This document shows, piece after piece, positions 39,301-53,600 of a stretch of DNA of 64,000 nucleotides (position 1 is the stretch's first letter; every line of letters starts with the position of its first letter). Both the position numbers and the translations under genes were made by a program. The notes under the pieces were generated by a model, which saw only the letters and a program-made list of their open reading frames with translations, ran no database searches and was not told the origin of the DNA. The DNA lies in assembly GCF_905404315.1 (NCBI RefSeq), contig NC_066309.1:6882001-6946000 (forward strand), in the 5' to 3' direction. Source of the DNA: Leptidea sinapis (taxonomy: Eukaryota > Arthropoda > Insecta > Lepidoptera > Pieridae).

Positions 39301-42300
39301 TACATGATACAAAAACAAATTCCGCCAATGGATAATACCACTGAAATACAGGCTGAAATGCTTATTTGTTGGGGAATACTGGTGCTGGTATATGACACCA
39401 GTAAGTGGCTATAGGCTATGCGAGGCAACGAGTTCCATACGAGACGCGCAATTGTGGAAAAACGGAGGATCAAAGATTCGCGCGATTTTTAACGTTTCCG
39501 ATGCAAAATGTATGACTTGAAATTGTGTAAATATTTAAATAATTTAATAAAACAACGAAGATGTAAATATTGAGATGTGCACAAGTGCATAAAAGTATCT
39601 ACTCATAAATGTGTCTATTTTAAGGCAAAGAAAATGAGCCATACAGCCAAACACAATAAAAAGTTCAGAGATAGAATTTGTTACTTTATAATATTTATTT
39701 TAATTTATTTGCCTCATGTATTTTTAAGACATAAAAGATATTAAAATGTTAATTAAAATACAGTAGGTTATTTAATTAAATAAAAAATGTATATATTACA
39801 AAATTAATTTAATAGTAGGCTGTATAGGTCTGGAGCCCAAGCCTAATATCAATGTCGTAAGATTAAAAAAAAAGCGGCGGGACAGCGGGGAACAGGTCTT
39901 GTCTTTTCGTATTCTGGCTGTATGGGCTGTTGACCCCTTTGCCTGTCCAGATGGACGAACAGAACAAAAAAAAAATGGTTTTTCGTGTGTTTATTCATTT
40001 CTTCAAATTTGCTAAAATTGTTAATAATGTTCATGTTATCCTACTGTATTGTTTCCTCGCAATCGAAATGAAAAGCAGAGTTTATAACTCGTCCACTAAA
40101 CCATTTTATCCTCGACATTACTATCAGTCTCAACATTACTAAAAGTCTCGGATAAAAAATGGTTCTTTTTGTGCACGGTTGTAAAATCAACTATTGACAT
40201 TTAAATGTATGATTTCTATATCAATAAAGTGATATTTATTTTATTTTATTTGATGAAATCTGTAAAAATACTTACAAAAAATTAAGAGTTTTTTTGTGAT
40301 TATATTTTTACACACCTGTACTTCCAACTCGAATCCTGGTAAGTAACTCAAGGGGACTGGATGAAACGGATTATCATACGGTGAAGTGTGGAACTCCAAC
40401 AGCATGTGAGGACCTCGGCTTATAATATCTGGGACAGCATCTCCACCACAAATTCTGACCAGTACAGGAGAATCTCTTGTCGCTCCATCCCATACTGTTA
40501 GATAGTCTTGGACTACGTTACATTGATCCCACAGCCTAAAAATAAACAGAATAACATAAATCCTATTTATTCTTTGAGATTAAAGTAAAACAACGAGAAG
40601 ATAATCCATTTGCTGTTAGATTTCACCAGCTCTTTTGCACCGATGCGGATGCCGGTTAGATTTTAATGTACCACAACGGTCCCTATTTCTGCCGTGAAGC
40701 AGTAATGTGTAATTATTGTGACTCGGTCTGAAGGGCGCCATACATAGCGAAATTACGGGACAAATGAAACTTGACAGCGTATATCTCAAGGCAACGAGCG
40801 CAGTTGTAGTGCCGCACAGAATTTTTGGGTTTTTCAATCCTGAGCGGCACTGCATTGTAATTGGCAGGGTGTATCAATTACCATCAGCTGAACGTCCCGC
40901 TCGTCTCGTCCCTTACTTTATAGTCTTTATATCTTAGTCTCAAACGACTTAAAATATAGTGCATCTCTGTAATTATTCTGTGTATTAATTATTATGTACT
41001 AGAAATAGTAACGCTTGTAGATGTTTTCCATCAGGGGATACATATGGGATGTGTACCTTGACCACAAAGTATAACACTTATACCAAGTTCATGGTACTTG
41101 TATACTTGTCTGTCTCTTGGGCAATGGGTTACAGGCTAAAAGGCCGTCAACGCTCCTGTAGTTGCAGGTGTGGGCACTAACATCAGCTGACACGTACACT
41201 TTTGCATAAAAAAAAGACTTGATGCCCACTGGGAAATTACATATCTTTCCACTTTCGTATATAGTCGAATATATTTACTATGATAGAATTATCGTAAATA
41301 AGGCAGATAAAAGCAAGAAGCCTTTAAATATTACATTTAAATTGAATTGAGTTACAAAAGAAAAAAGTTTGAAGTCACAAAATAATTACTTGATCGGAGG
41401 GGCTTCATTTATGTCACGTATAAGGGTGACAGCTCACAATAGTGTTAGCCACGTGCCCGCATGATCATGAGATACATTAAGAGTCCCTATTATGTAGAAG
41501 ACAGTAACAAATATTCAATTGTGCCATTTAGCAAATTTTTAATGATCCATCTGGTAATGACATCAGTCCACGTCGAGACGTGTAAGTTTTTATTTGAAAT
41601 TATTAAATACTAGCTGATGCCCGCGACTTCGTCAGCCTAGATAAAGATTTTTTTAAATAATAAGCAAGTTTAGAATTGAAGATAATCTTATGTCCAATTC
41701 CAGGTGTGGTTCCTGTTTTTACTCCCGTTCCCAACATATTATATAAATCTTCTTTCGAGGAAAACTGCTATGGCAAACTAAACCTACTATTAGTATAGTT
41801 ATAGCTTATGGACGTGAAATTCAGTTTTTCACAAAATCCGCGGGAACCACGGCTTTTTCCGGGATAAAATGTAGCCTATGTCCTTTCCCAAGCTCTAGTC
41901 TATTGCTGTACCAAATTTCATGAAAATCGGTTCAGTAGCTCCAGCGTTCAAGTGTAACAAAGTTACATTCACATTTATAATGTAATTAGGGATAATTATT
42001 TCTACAAAACAATTGTACAGACTTCACTTACTTAAGAACACGTTGGCTTCTATCGTACTTCACAATTTGATCTTTGATATGTATTTTATGACTGTTGGTT
42101 TGTCTGACAGCCAACAATACGTGTTTGTCCGCGGGTATCTACAACAATCAATGTATTATAATAAATTAGCCACAGTTATGTCTAATTAAAATTATTTACA
42201 ATTACTACCAAATTAAATAAAGTCTTACGGCCTTACAAATAAACTTGGTTTAGAGACCTGAGAATAAGCCAAGAATATGATTGACATTTTGCTTAATAAT

Positions 42301-44699
42301 GGTTTTTTCGGACGTTAAACGGTTCCCGCGTTTATTTTCAAGGCTGCCTGGCTTTAGGAAAACTTCTGAATTATTATTGTATTGACAGTATTGTTAGTGA
42401 TATATATAGTCAACACATTGCATATTCTTGGTTTATTCTCAAGTATAACTCTAAACCAGCAAGAGACTCCTTTGAACAGGAACCCGGCTAGATTATGGGT
42501 ACCACAACGGCGCCTATTTATGCCGTGAAGCAGTAATGTGTAAGCATTAGTGTGTTTCGGTCAGAAGGACACCGTAGCTAGTGAAATATCTGGGCAAATG
42601 AGACTTAACATCTTATGTCTCAAGGTGACGCGCGCAGTTGTAGTGCAGCTCAGAATTTTTGGGTTTTTCAAGAATCCTGAGCGGCACTGCATTGTAATGG
42701 GTAGGGGTAGTATATTGATACTACCCCTACCCATTACAATGGTAATTGTACCATCAGCTGAACGTCCTGCTCGTCTCGTCGCTAATTTTCATAAAAAAAT
42801 CTCAAGTATTACTTTATACCAAGTTTATTTGTAAGGCCGTAATTGTAAAAACAAATATTTATATATTTGTTAATGGATAATAAAAACCTTCGTTTGGTAC
42901 AAATTCATAATAAACAATAGCTAAGCCAAAAAAATTATGTAGTACTGAAAATAATTATTAAACTATACTTTATAAAATACCATATAAAATTATATATATT
43001 TTTTTTGACAAACTTTTACACAAATTATCTTGCCCCAAACTAGGCATAGCCTGTACTATGGTTGCCAGTCAACGATATATATATATATATATTTTTTTTT
43101 TATTTATCATATTACATATACCGATATAAAACTAGGTCAAATTAGCATCTAAAAAAAACCACAAAGGTTAACAACTAATGCTCATAACACTTAATAATAC
43201 GTCGCAACTCAACAATAACTTATGCTATAAATTAAATGAACACAGTGAAAATATTTTAAAAGACTTAAAAACGAATAAATATACCTTATAAATATGACTT
43301 AGCAGGTTCCAATTCTCTTAGCTGCTATAATTTATGTAATAGGTAATCCTTTATTCTATAATTAATGTTTTTAGTATTTAAATTTTTAATATTTAATACA
43401 ATATACTTACTTAAACATACATAAATACATATAAACATCCATGACTCGGAAACAAACATCCGTATTCATCATATAAATGAATGCACCTACCGGAATTCGA
43501 ACCCGGGACCTCTAGCTTAGTAGTCAGGGTTACTAAACATTCGACTATATGGGTCGTCAATTATTATATCATGACTATATTTTACATATTTATAAAATAA
43601 GTGTCAATATATTTAATATCAAATATTCTGTAGCTCAATAGTTCTGCTTGATAAAAATGAAAACACAAAGGAATTTTCTTTGAGATATCATAAAAATATC
43701 GCGGCGTAACCCTAAAGGTAAATCACGCTTATAAAAACGAAAGGTGACAAAATCTCATTTGAAATGTACAAATAAAACGTATATACCTAGCAGTAGAAAT
43801 AAATATTTCACCATATTCGGCAAACATACATTGGAAATTTGAGAACCGACACATCCATTTATTATGTGCATTGTATGTGAGTGTGGCGTAGTCTGGTGTG
43901 AATTTTAAATTAAATATTAACACAAACAGCGGGCCCCAGCTATTGTATGTGTGACGTCCGTTCTCATGTAAATAGGTAACGATTTTAACCCAGATCTATG
44001 GGCGTACGAGTAAAATAGCTTTTGTTTTTTATTACTCGGCAATTTATACGTCACGTGGTATTTATTGCTTTTGAAAAATAGTCGCTGACTGCGTTGATAT
44101 GTTTTATGACCATTCCTTTTTTTTAATTTTGTTTTAAGTAAACATTCATGCGTAGCGAACGAAGCCTGGAAAGTAAATATAGTATGATATGACTGGGAAG
44201 GGGTTAGAAAGAACAAAATCGTTATTGATGAGTAAAAAATACACGCGGTCGTGCCTGGATCAGGTAGCGAGTGATAGATATTATAAGTCTTAGATTATTC
44301 TATCTTTAAGGATTGGTCTCCGCTGTGTTCCAACTAGATACCGCAGTCATAGTGGGCGTACTATAGCCAATCTCGAACAATGTGTGAAGTTGACGTGCCA
44401 CATGTTCTGTTTGCTAATAATTGCAACTAAAATGCCGTGTACGTAGTAAAACTTTGTAAAAATAATACTACAAGAAATAAGAAAGACACTTGGATCACTT
44501 AATTATCATCAGTAAGTATTTTGTATTTTATTAATTTCAATGTAAAATAACACGAAGCGTATGTTAAAAAATTTGAAAGATACAATTGAGTGTCAAGCAT
44601 CTCATAGTACCCGTAACAAGAAGGCTGTTTTGTTTTTAGGTAGTGTGGTATCTAGTTGGACCGCAGCGAAGCAGACAAATCCTTAATCAAACATTATAG

Positions 44700-44733
<34 letters not shown>

Positions 44734-47700
44734 TATTAAAGTATAGTTATCATAGAGTTGCATAAGTTCAATAGTATCGCTACGAATACCTTCACGCAGT
44801 GGCAACGTAATGATTGATATTCTAGTATACTATATATATAGGTATACTATATATATACTATATATATAGTATAGGCCGTTCCCACCCGCTTCGCAGGGCG
44901 AATTTTAAAAGGAAATAAATGAAATTATATTCATCTAACTACAAATACAATAAAAAATAAGTAGCGATAAACCATCTAGGATAAATTTCGCATCGAATGG
45001 TAGTAGTTTCATGTTGATAGGATCAGTGGTTTATGCGTGAAAGAGCCTCAAACATAGACAATTTTCATTTTTTTTGTCACACTTTTTACACAAATTATCT
45101 TGCCCAAACTAGGCATAGCCTGTACTATGGGTACAAGACAACGATATATTTAATACAATATACTTACTTCAACATACATACATACACATAAACATCCATG
45201 ACTCGGAAACAATCATTTATATTCATCACACAAATGATTGCACCTACCGGGATTCTAACCCGGGACCTCTAGGTTAGTAGTCAGGGTCACTAACCATTCG
45301 GCTATATAGGTCGTCATTATATACATAGAAAAGATAGATAGATATATAAGTATAATAAAGCGTAGTTATCATAGAATTACATCAATAAACTTTGCTACAG
45401 TATACCTTTGTATGTTCGATGCGATAAGTACACGTCGCATTGCGAGGGTATACGCCAGGGAAGTTGGGAGACTGGATGCGGCAAGCCCGTACATCGCACT
45501 CACTCAGTATTCGGTCGCAGTAAGTACCAGCTACCTTCTCCCCCCTCCACGCCCCCAAAGTCGTATTCCCGTACCGCAGCCTCGCCTCACTCCGTCTTAG
45601 AAACTTGTAAGCCAACTTGAAGTCGAAATTGTATCCAACACCCTACAAACGAGAATTCAGTTGTAATTACGAGGAAGACTGACTTACTCGTCAAATTTCA
45701 CGTAATTTCAATTGTCGTAAATGTCTGTTCTACATGTTATATGGTAACATTCACAGTTACAACATAATAGATAATGTTACAATATTATTTCTTAGTCTAC
45801 AGTGTACTGGTTATGTCACAATTTTGCCTTATTTGATATTATATATCCACAAAGCTTATATTTCACTTTCTTAACTCACACACACACACACGCACATTAT
45901 ATTGCTGGTAATTTATAAGCTGAAGTAATCTATTGTTATTTTAAATGCTTCTCTAACTACTATTACAGATTATAATGTTATTTTAATAAATTTTATCCTT
46001 ATATCTAGGGATGAGGACCAGGAGGTCTATTACCAAAATCGAAAACCGAAGTTTCGGTCCGAAACGAAAGACTACTTCGGATCCGAATAGTGGGGATGGA
46101 TTTCGTTTCAGAACCATAGACATAACCATAAAAAGTGAGGTTGTAGTTACGCTTATAATAATTTAAAACAACGAAAAATTAATGTCAAGTGAATTTGGGA
46201 ATAAGGTAAACGAAAGACGAAATGTCGAATCGCGAACTTAGTATCGATCTGCGGATCCGAAACACTTCCGTGATGGGAAAATGCGCGATCCGTCAACCGA
46301 AACTTCGTATTTCAATTTGGTTCTTGGTAATCTGTAATACAGAGTCAACCTACTTCAAACACCAGCTCCTCACAACTTACTGTACTGTTTTAGCTTTAAG
46401 ATCTTTGTGAGGAGAAAAATAAATACATATTTATTTACTGAAGTAAAACTCTTTAGGTGTGACTTGGGGGTAACTCAGAATATTCTTTTTCTGACGTTAC
46501 TACGTTAGTACTTCCGGCAGAAAAAAGTCAATTGAAATAATTTTTAACCAATATAATTTAATGGGTTAAAAAAAAAGTTTCAAATTGCTAAGTAATATTT
46601 TCTGAAAATCTCCAAGAGTATTTGTTTATTTAAGACTACTTTTGTAATAAAATATAAATAAAAGTGCCCAGTCTGACGTTTGCGACATTCGTTAATTTTT
46701 CTACATCCATTTGATGGCTATATTAATATGGGTAATAATAATTTAATCTTCAATTTCTTATTATTTTTATTCAATTATTTATTAATAACATGGCTTTGAT
46801 TAAAGTACATAATTTATGGTATAAATTAAATCGTCTTGTCTTTCAAGTTTTTAAGAATATTTGTTACATTCTGGATGTCCTAGAATAGTTGGGACAAACA
46901 AGGGCAAACGAAAATAACATATTTTGTCTATGAGCTTTCAGATTAGCAATAAAAGTATGTATATGTATCTGTACTGTGTACAACTGGGGGTTCCCAATTT
47001 GAATTTTACGATTTCATGTAAATTTATTATGTTTGCCCAAAATCATTATCATCATTTCTTGCTTCCTTATAACGTAAGATTCCTTATAACGTATTCATAA
47101 AAGTCCTATCAATTTAATCTATCCGTTGGGAGATTAGCCGGCAAAAAACATGACTAGTGTATGATGTTAGTTAATCCCGCTTATTGCCAACGGTTAGACT
47201 AACATATAAAAAAATTGGATTCGAGTATTTACAACATGTACTTGTAAAAATGAGATATTTTTTAATAACAGAGAGACACACCATTTTTATTTATATATTT
47301 AGATTCTAAAATGGGATCTACGATTTATGGGTATTTTATGTAAAACTATAAGTTGTATGAATAAAAAATAGATTTTATTATAGGTGCATAATAAAATCTA
47401 TTATTTATAGTTATTATTTCAGCTACTTTCACAGCATTATGCTACATGGTACAATATGGAGCAATGCTGCAGATATTAATTCTGCTGTGCTGCAGTAAAA
47501 GCTGGTAATTTATACTATTTTACCAGTGGGAGGCTCCATTGCACCGGATGCCGGCTAGATTATGGGTACCAAAACGGCACCTATCTCTGCCGTGAACCAG
47601 TAATGTGTAAACATTACTGTGTTTCGGTCCGAAGGGCGCCGTCTGAGGTCTGAAGCTAGTGAAATTACTGGGCAAATGAGAATTGACATCTTATGTCTCA

Positions 47701-50608
47701 AGGTGATAAGCGCAATTATAGTGCCGCTCAGAATTTTTGGGTATTTGAAGCAGTAATGTATAAGCATGTGTTTCGGTCTGAAGGGCGCCGTAGCTAGTGA
47801 AATTACTGGGCAAATAAGACTTAACATCAGTCTTATGTCTCAAAGTGACGAGCGCAGTTGTAGTGCAACGCAGAATTTTTGGGGTTTTTCAAGAATCCTG
47901 AGCGGCACTGCATTGTAATGGGCAAGGCGTATCAATTACCATCGGCTGCACGTCCTGCTCGTCTCGTCTCTTAATTTATAAAAAAAAAACTATGCGACAA
48001 AGATATGCTCGCATACTATCTTTATATATTTACTGTGTGTATGGAGTGATGCAATTTTTTTTTATGACAATAAGGTGCAAGGCGAACAGGATATTCAGCT
48101 GATGATAATTGATACGCCCTGCCTATTATAATTCAGTGCCGCTCAGGATTCTTGAAAAATCCTTAATTTCTGAGTTGCCCTACAATTGCGCTCGTCTATT
48201 TGAGACATAAGATGTAAAGTCTCAATTGCCCAGAAATTTTACTAGCTACGGCGCCCTTCTGGCCGAAACACAATAATGCTTACATATTACTGCTTCACGC
48301 CAGAAATAGGCTCCGTAAATTCAGTACCTACTGTAGGAACTGTAGGTACCTACTGTAGGTACTGAATTAGTCTTGTATTTTTTGTATTTATTTACATTTA
48401 CTTTTTTGACTTACTCGTGTAAGGCTTTGAGTACTTTTTTGTATCACTTTACATATTTTAAAAGAGTGGCAATGAGTTTCTTCCCACTTCTAAATTCTAA
48501 ATGATTTTGATTTAATTTGATTTGATTTGGAATCACTGCATTGTATGTGCTATAATTCTAAGTAATAATTTATACTAATAATGTAAATATAGTATAGAAC
48601 TTTCCTCATTAAAACAAAACCCATTAAATTCAAACAATCAAACCCCGAATAATTCCCTAATCAGTATTTGTAATTACATAATCTATTCAATTCTCTGAAA
48701 TATTCTAACCCTTAGGGATTCCGAATAGATTCTTTAGGTAGAACTTAATTGCCTTTATTAAATAATGGCATAAGTCGCCAATAATATTCATTAGCGAGAA
48801 AATCCAGATGTCTCTGGGGTGCTCCCAATCATCGCCTAATTAATTGATCGAAAGTTTAACCCTTGGCGCTCGTAATACGTCTGCTAAAATGAGATAAAGG
48901 GGACCTGTGAGCCGTTAAAACCCGGCCGATGTGAAATATTAGTCAAGTCAGAAGCGGGAGCATGTAGTTAGTTATGCCATGTAAGTATAACATAAAGGGA
49001 TGCTTAGTGAGAGACTCTTAATGAAGATAAATACCGGTGTTCATTTATATTGATTAACTTTGCATTGTGAACAAACTGGTAACTAACTTGTGGGTGAAAA
49101 TTGGAATATTTTGCAACGTATAGCATTTTCATGACTATTGGATGGGACTCAATCAATATTTTTTGCGGTAGTAACGATTCTATCTAGAAAAATAAGATAT
49201 ATTTTTTTTACAAGTATAAATAAATATAGGAACTGGTGTTATATTAATATTTCTTTAATTAATCGTAAGCGTCGAAAGGTCCTTGTGTACGGACACACTA
49301 TTATCTTACTACCCTCTCGCCCCGCGATTGACCATGAGTTGCCACCAACTGTTAATATTTTTTTTCTTCATATTTATTATCAAATCTGGAGGTGTTACTC
49401 GGTCAGACAAAATTCGGAATGATATACTCATACCATACCTTTAAAATTGCAGCTAAACATCATAAATGCAGGAAAACTGATTACGCTGGTATGGGCATGT
49501 AATATCATGTATATCATAACACGTTATCATGATAATCATGTCATGTATGTAACCATACCGAAGTTACTATACAATGGATCAAAGGTCATAGCAACTCATG
49601 CGGAAATGATATGGCAGATGAGTTAGCTAGAAGAGGCTCAAATATTACTGGCATAGGGCCAAAACCCTTCTTTCGTCTTCCTTCTGTCTGGCACAAAAGC
49701 CACATTCCGGAACGCACAAGAAATCAACACAAAAATCGATTATTATCATTAGAGGACTGCAGACAAAGACGGGAGACACTCCCCAACATTGATGCCAGTA
49801 TGGCAAATCGCCTTATTAAGCTCAATAGAATGCAACTTTAACGGATAACGGCGACCCTAACCGGGCACGGTCCCTATAATAAACATTTTTTTAATATGGG
49901 CATAACTAACAGCCCCCTGCATGGTGGCAGAGGACACTGCTGCACATGTACCTACTTCTGCATTGTCCAGGTGTAGCAAGTTACCGGGCTCAACACCTTG
50001 GTACCCCAAACACACTCCCAGAAGTCTTTAGGAAGGAAAAAAGTTTGCTAAGGTTTATGGAGGAATTGGGGTGGCAGGAATAACAAATATATTCCCATAC
50101 ACGCAAAATAGGCGCACAGTAATCGAGTTGTGGAATTTAGCCCGATTATACCATATGATTATACCATGGCATGTAATGCGTATGGACGAAACCCATATAA
50201 TTGGATCAGTCATGGATATAAACAAGGGCAAGAGAGGCAGCGGCCGCCCACCCAATTACCTGGACTTACCATTGACAAAGACATGACGATGCTAGGCCTA
50301 ACACCAGCAATGGCCCAAGATCGTAAATAGTGTACATTTGTATAATACTGACACACTCTTACATAAATTATCTTGCCCCAAACTAGACATAGCTAGACAA
50401 TCAGGCAATATATATACTCAAACATAAATAAATACATATAAACATCCATGACTCGAAAAAAAACATCCATATTCATCGTATAGATGATTGCACCTACCGG
50501 AATTCGAACCCGGGACATTTAGCTTAGTAGTCAGGGTCATTAGCCATTTGGCTATATGGGTAGTCATAGTGGCGATCTTTTATCAGGAGGGCTGACCCCA
50601 AGTGGGGA

Positions 50609-50650
<42 letters not shown>

Positions 50651-53600
50651 TGTATCATCAAAACCAGGGGGTTTTACTATAAAGGGTTATAGTCATTATT
50701 TCATTACAGTGTTTAGTATTGTATGGACCGAAATTGATTTTGTTTCATGTTCGACATTGATTGACACTTTTATAATTGTATATACTGTAGCCCCATTGTG
50801 AACCCACGGAACGTCTATCGATTATTTCTCCTTTGGGGCTGTGGTTTTGTTTTCGCAAAACATGTCCTCGAGACTTTTTTACTTCAAGAGGCGTAGATTC
50901 TTTAAGGGGTTCAAGTACCGTATGTTAGCTTTAAGTACCAACAATTTATGATACCCTCTCATGTGAGTAAAAGCTTAACAGGGTGTGTATAGGGTCCTCG
51001 ATAGTTCTACAGCAGAGTGTGTACTGGCTGGATTCACTGGGAGAAGTTTTGGCTAAGCTCAAATTCAACAGTTTTAACCTATCTGAAATTGATACCTAAG
51101 GTTTTTGGTAGTATTAAGAACAAAAAATGTAATAATGTTAATATTTTAAATCATTTTATTAAAGTTATCATAATCACTACAGCTTGAAAGTTTCTTCTGC
51201 ATGGGTTATTTTTTGAAAATATGTAATAATTAATACTACATTTTTATCCTGTTCTGTGCAATATACTCATATCTAAAAAATTATCAGAAATTAATTAATA
51301 TATGTTACGGGAACAGACCCGAAACGGTTTATTGTCGTATTTTTTTCATCTAAACATATAAACATGTAATATAAAAATAACAGCTCTTTATATAAGGTAT
51401 AAATGTTTTACCGGTGCTTGTACAAGAATAGCAATTTTTTTATATTACATTGCAAGTAAAGTAAGACACGGGAGGGGGGCCATGGCCAGTGGGAGGCTCC
51501 TTTGCACAGGATGCTGGCTAGATTGTGGATATCACAACGGCGCCTATTTCTGCCGTGAAGCAGTAATATGTAAGCATACTGTGTTTCGGTCTGAAGGGCG
51601 CCGTAGCTAGTGAAATTACTGGGCAAGTGAAACTAAACATCTTATGTCTCAAGGTGACGAGCGCAGTTGTACTGCCGCTCAGTATTTTTGAGGTTTTTCA
51701 AGAATACTGAGCGGCACTGCATTGTAATGGGCAGGGTTTGTCAATTACCATTAGTCTGGTCTGTCTTATTTTCGGAAAAAAAAAATCATATGTCAAGACC
51801 ACATCTTTTTAATATAAATCTAGATACTGGAATATTGTGATAATCACAGAAAAGTTAATGAATATATTTTTACTATAGAGATCAAATGGGTAAGCGGTTT
51901 ACTTGATAGCAAATAAAAAAAATTGTAACCCTACATGGGTTTGGGTGGGTTATCGGTAATACCAGAGGCCAACAAGACCAGAACATGCCTATTAATTTGC
52001 GATGATGATTCTACAAAGACCTTACGAGACAAAAAATTATTTAGCGTGCTTGTAAACTCTTTAATGTTAACGAAAAATGCATGAGATGCATTCTTTGTTA
52101 AATTTTCGACGTTAAAAAATGTTTCAAAAACATTTTTTCTTGATTTGTTCATTTAATACTTTATTCAATTTGTGTCTATATAATATTCTCTATCTCTTTA
52201 TATATTATATTTAAGTATATTTAATTTTTACGTCAAATATCATATTTTGTTTACAATTACCATGTAGGGCAAATCTAGTTTATTATGTTTAAAAATAAAG
52301 GTTTTTAAGTAATGTTAAGTATGAATTGTAAAAAGTCTTCTATAACCGTTTGTTTCTGAAATAAATAATATTCTAGTCACACGTGTGTCCAGCATAAGTA
52401 GCGATGGTTCGTGCGAGAGAGAAGTGCGCAGGAGAATTGGCATGGCTAAGAGCGCTATGTCTCAGCTTGGAAGTATCTGGAGAGATCGCAAAATTTCCGT
52501 AAAAACTAAGACCAAAGTGGTAAGGACCCTTCTCTATATTTTCGTAGGGCGCTGAGACTTGGACACTGAAAGCTGCAGACCGCAAACGCATTGACGCCTT
52601 TGAGCTGTGGTGCTAGAGGTTGTGGTGGAGAAAGATGCAACGTATCCCCTGGACAGCATTTCGGTCTAATCTCTCCATACTGCGTGAACTCAGGATCTCT
52701 TCGCGATAAAAAATCAATCAAAACTTCATCACCAGAAAGCAGGATCGAGACAATATTGTCTTTAACGACATCTGATGCCGATATAATTTCGGAATCTGAT
52801 GATTCCCATGGCTCCTTCTTTTCACCTATTATATCCGAGAATCCCAAACTGTCACCGGAACAACTTTCAAGGAGCGTCGACTTGACAGCAAATGATAACA
52901 TAACACTAAAAGATATGCAAGCTGACATGGAAAGAATACTATCTGATCATGCCTGTACTCAAAACGAATTGGAAAATACAATCATAGAAAACAATAACCT
53001 TAAAAGACAAATAAATACCTTAAGAAGAGAAAATGATATATTGAAAAACCTTTGCTTAACCCCTACTTCATCAGTCAAAAAATGTGATAACGTTAAGAAA
53101 AAGAGGCGCTCAATACAGTCTATTGACTTATTCTCGACAGTTACTCCTCCTAGATCAAATTTACCGCAATTCAATAACTGTAATAATATAATAGTTATAC
53201 AACAAAATATAATAACCTTACAACAAAAACTTATCAATGCAGAAAAAGAAATTAAATGCTTAAATCAGGAAATGGAGAAACTGAAAATAAAATTGCAGAA
53301 CACAAAAATTTACACAAACACTACAGAGTATACCGAGCCCAAATGTAAATTGTGCTTGGTAAGCAGCAATAAAAGAAACAAAATAACTCAAATATGGGAG
53401 AATACCTTCGACAAAGTTAATAATACGCAGGGATACGTCAACTAACTAACAATATTGATAAAAAAATTACGAGTTTTGGTCCCGAAGATTATTGCGTAAT
53501 ATTAATTGGTGAAAGCGACTTTAGATCCTCAAATAATTATGTAGACATAATAACCGATATGAGAAAGAACCTACAATCTATAAAGAATACGAATATTATC

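Noticed and set aside
43729..44216. Two minus-strand frames as extra exons of the CUB gene
   Set aside because: They contain no CUB cysteine pattern, and exons 3 and 4 already join in phase.
46030..46300. A regulatory cluster of CCGAAGTTTCGG palindromes
   Set aside because: It looks more like an old inverted-repeat element; I could not find its borders or a second copy here.
52506..52928. A 140-codon minus-strand frame
   Set aside because: It is antisense to the RTE/CR1 junction where the plus strand has clear LINE motifs.
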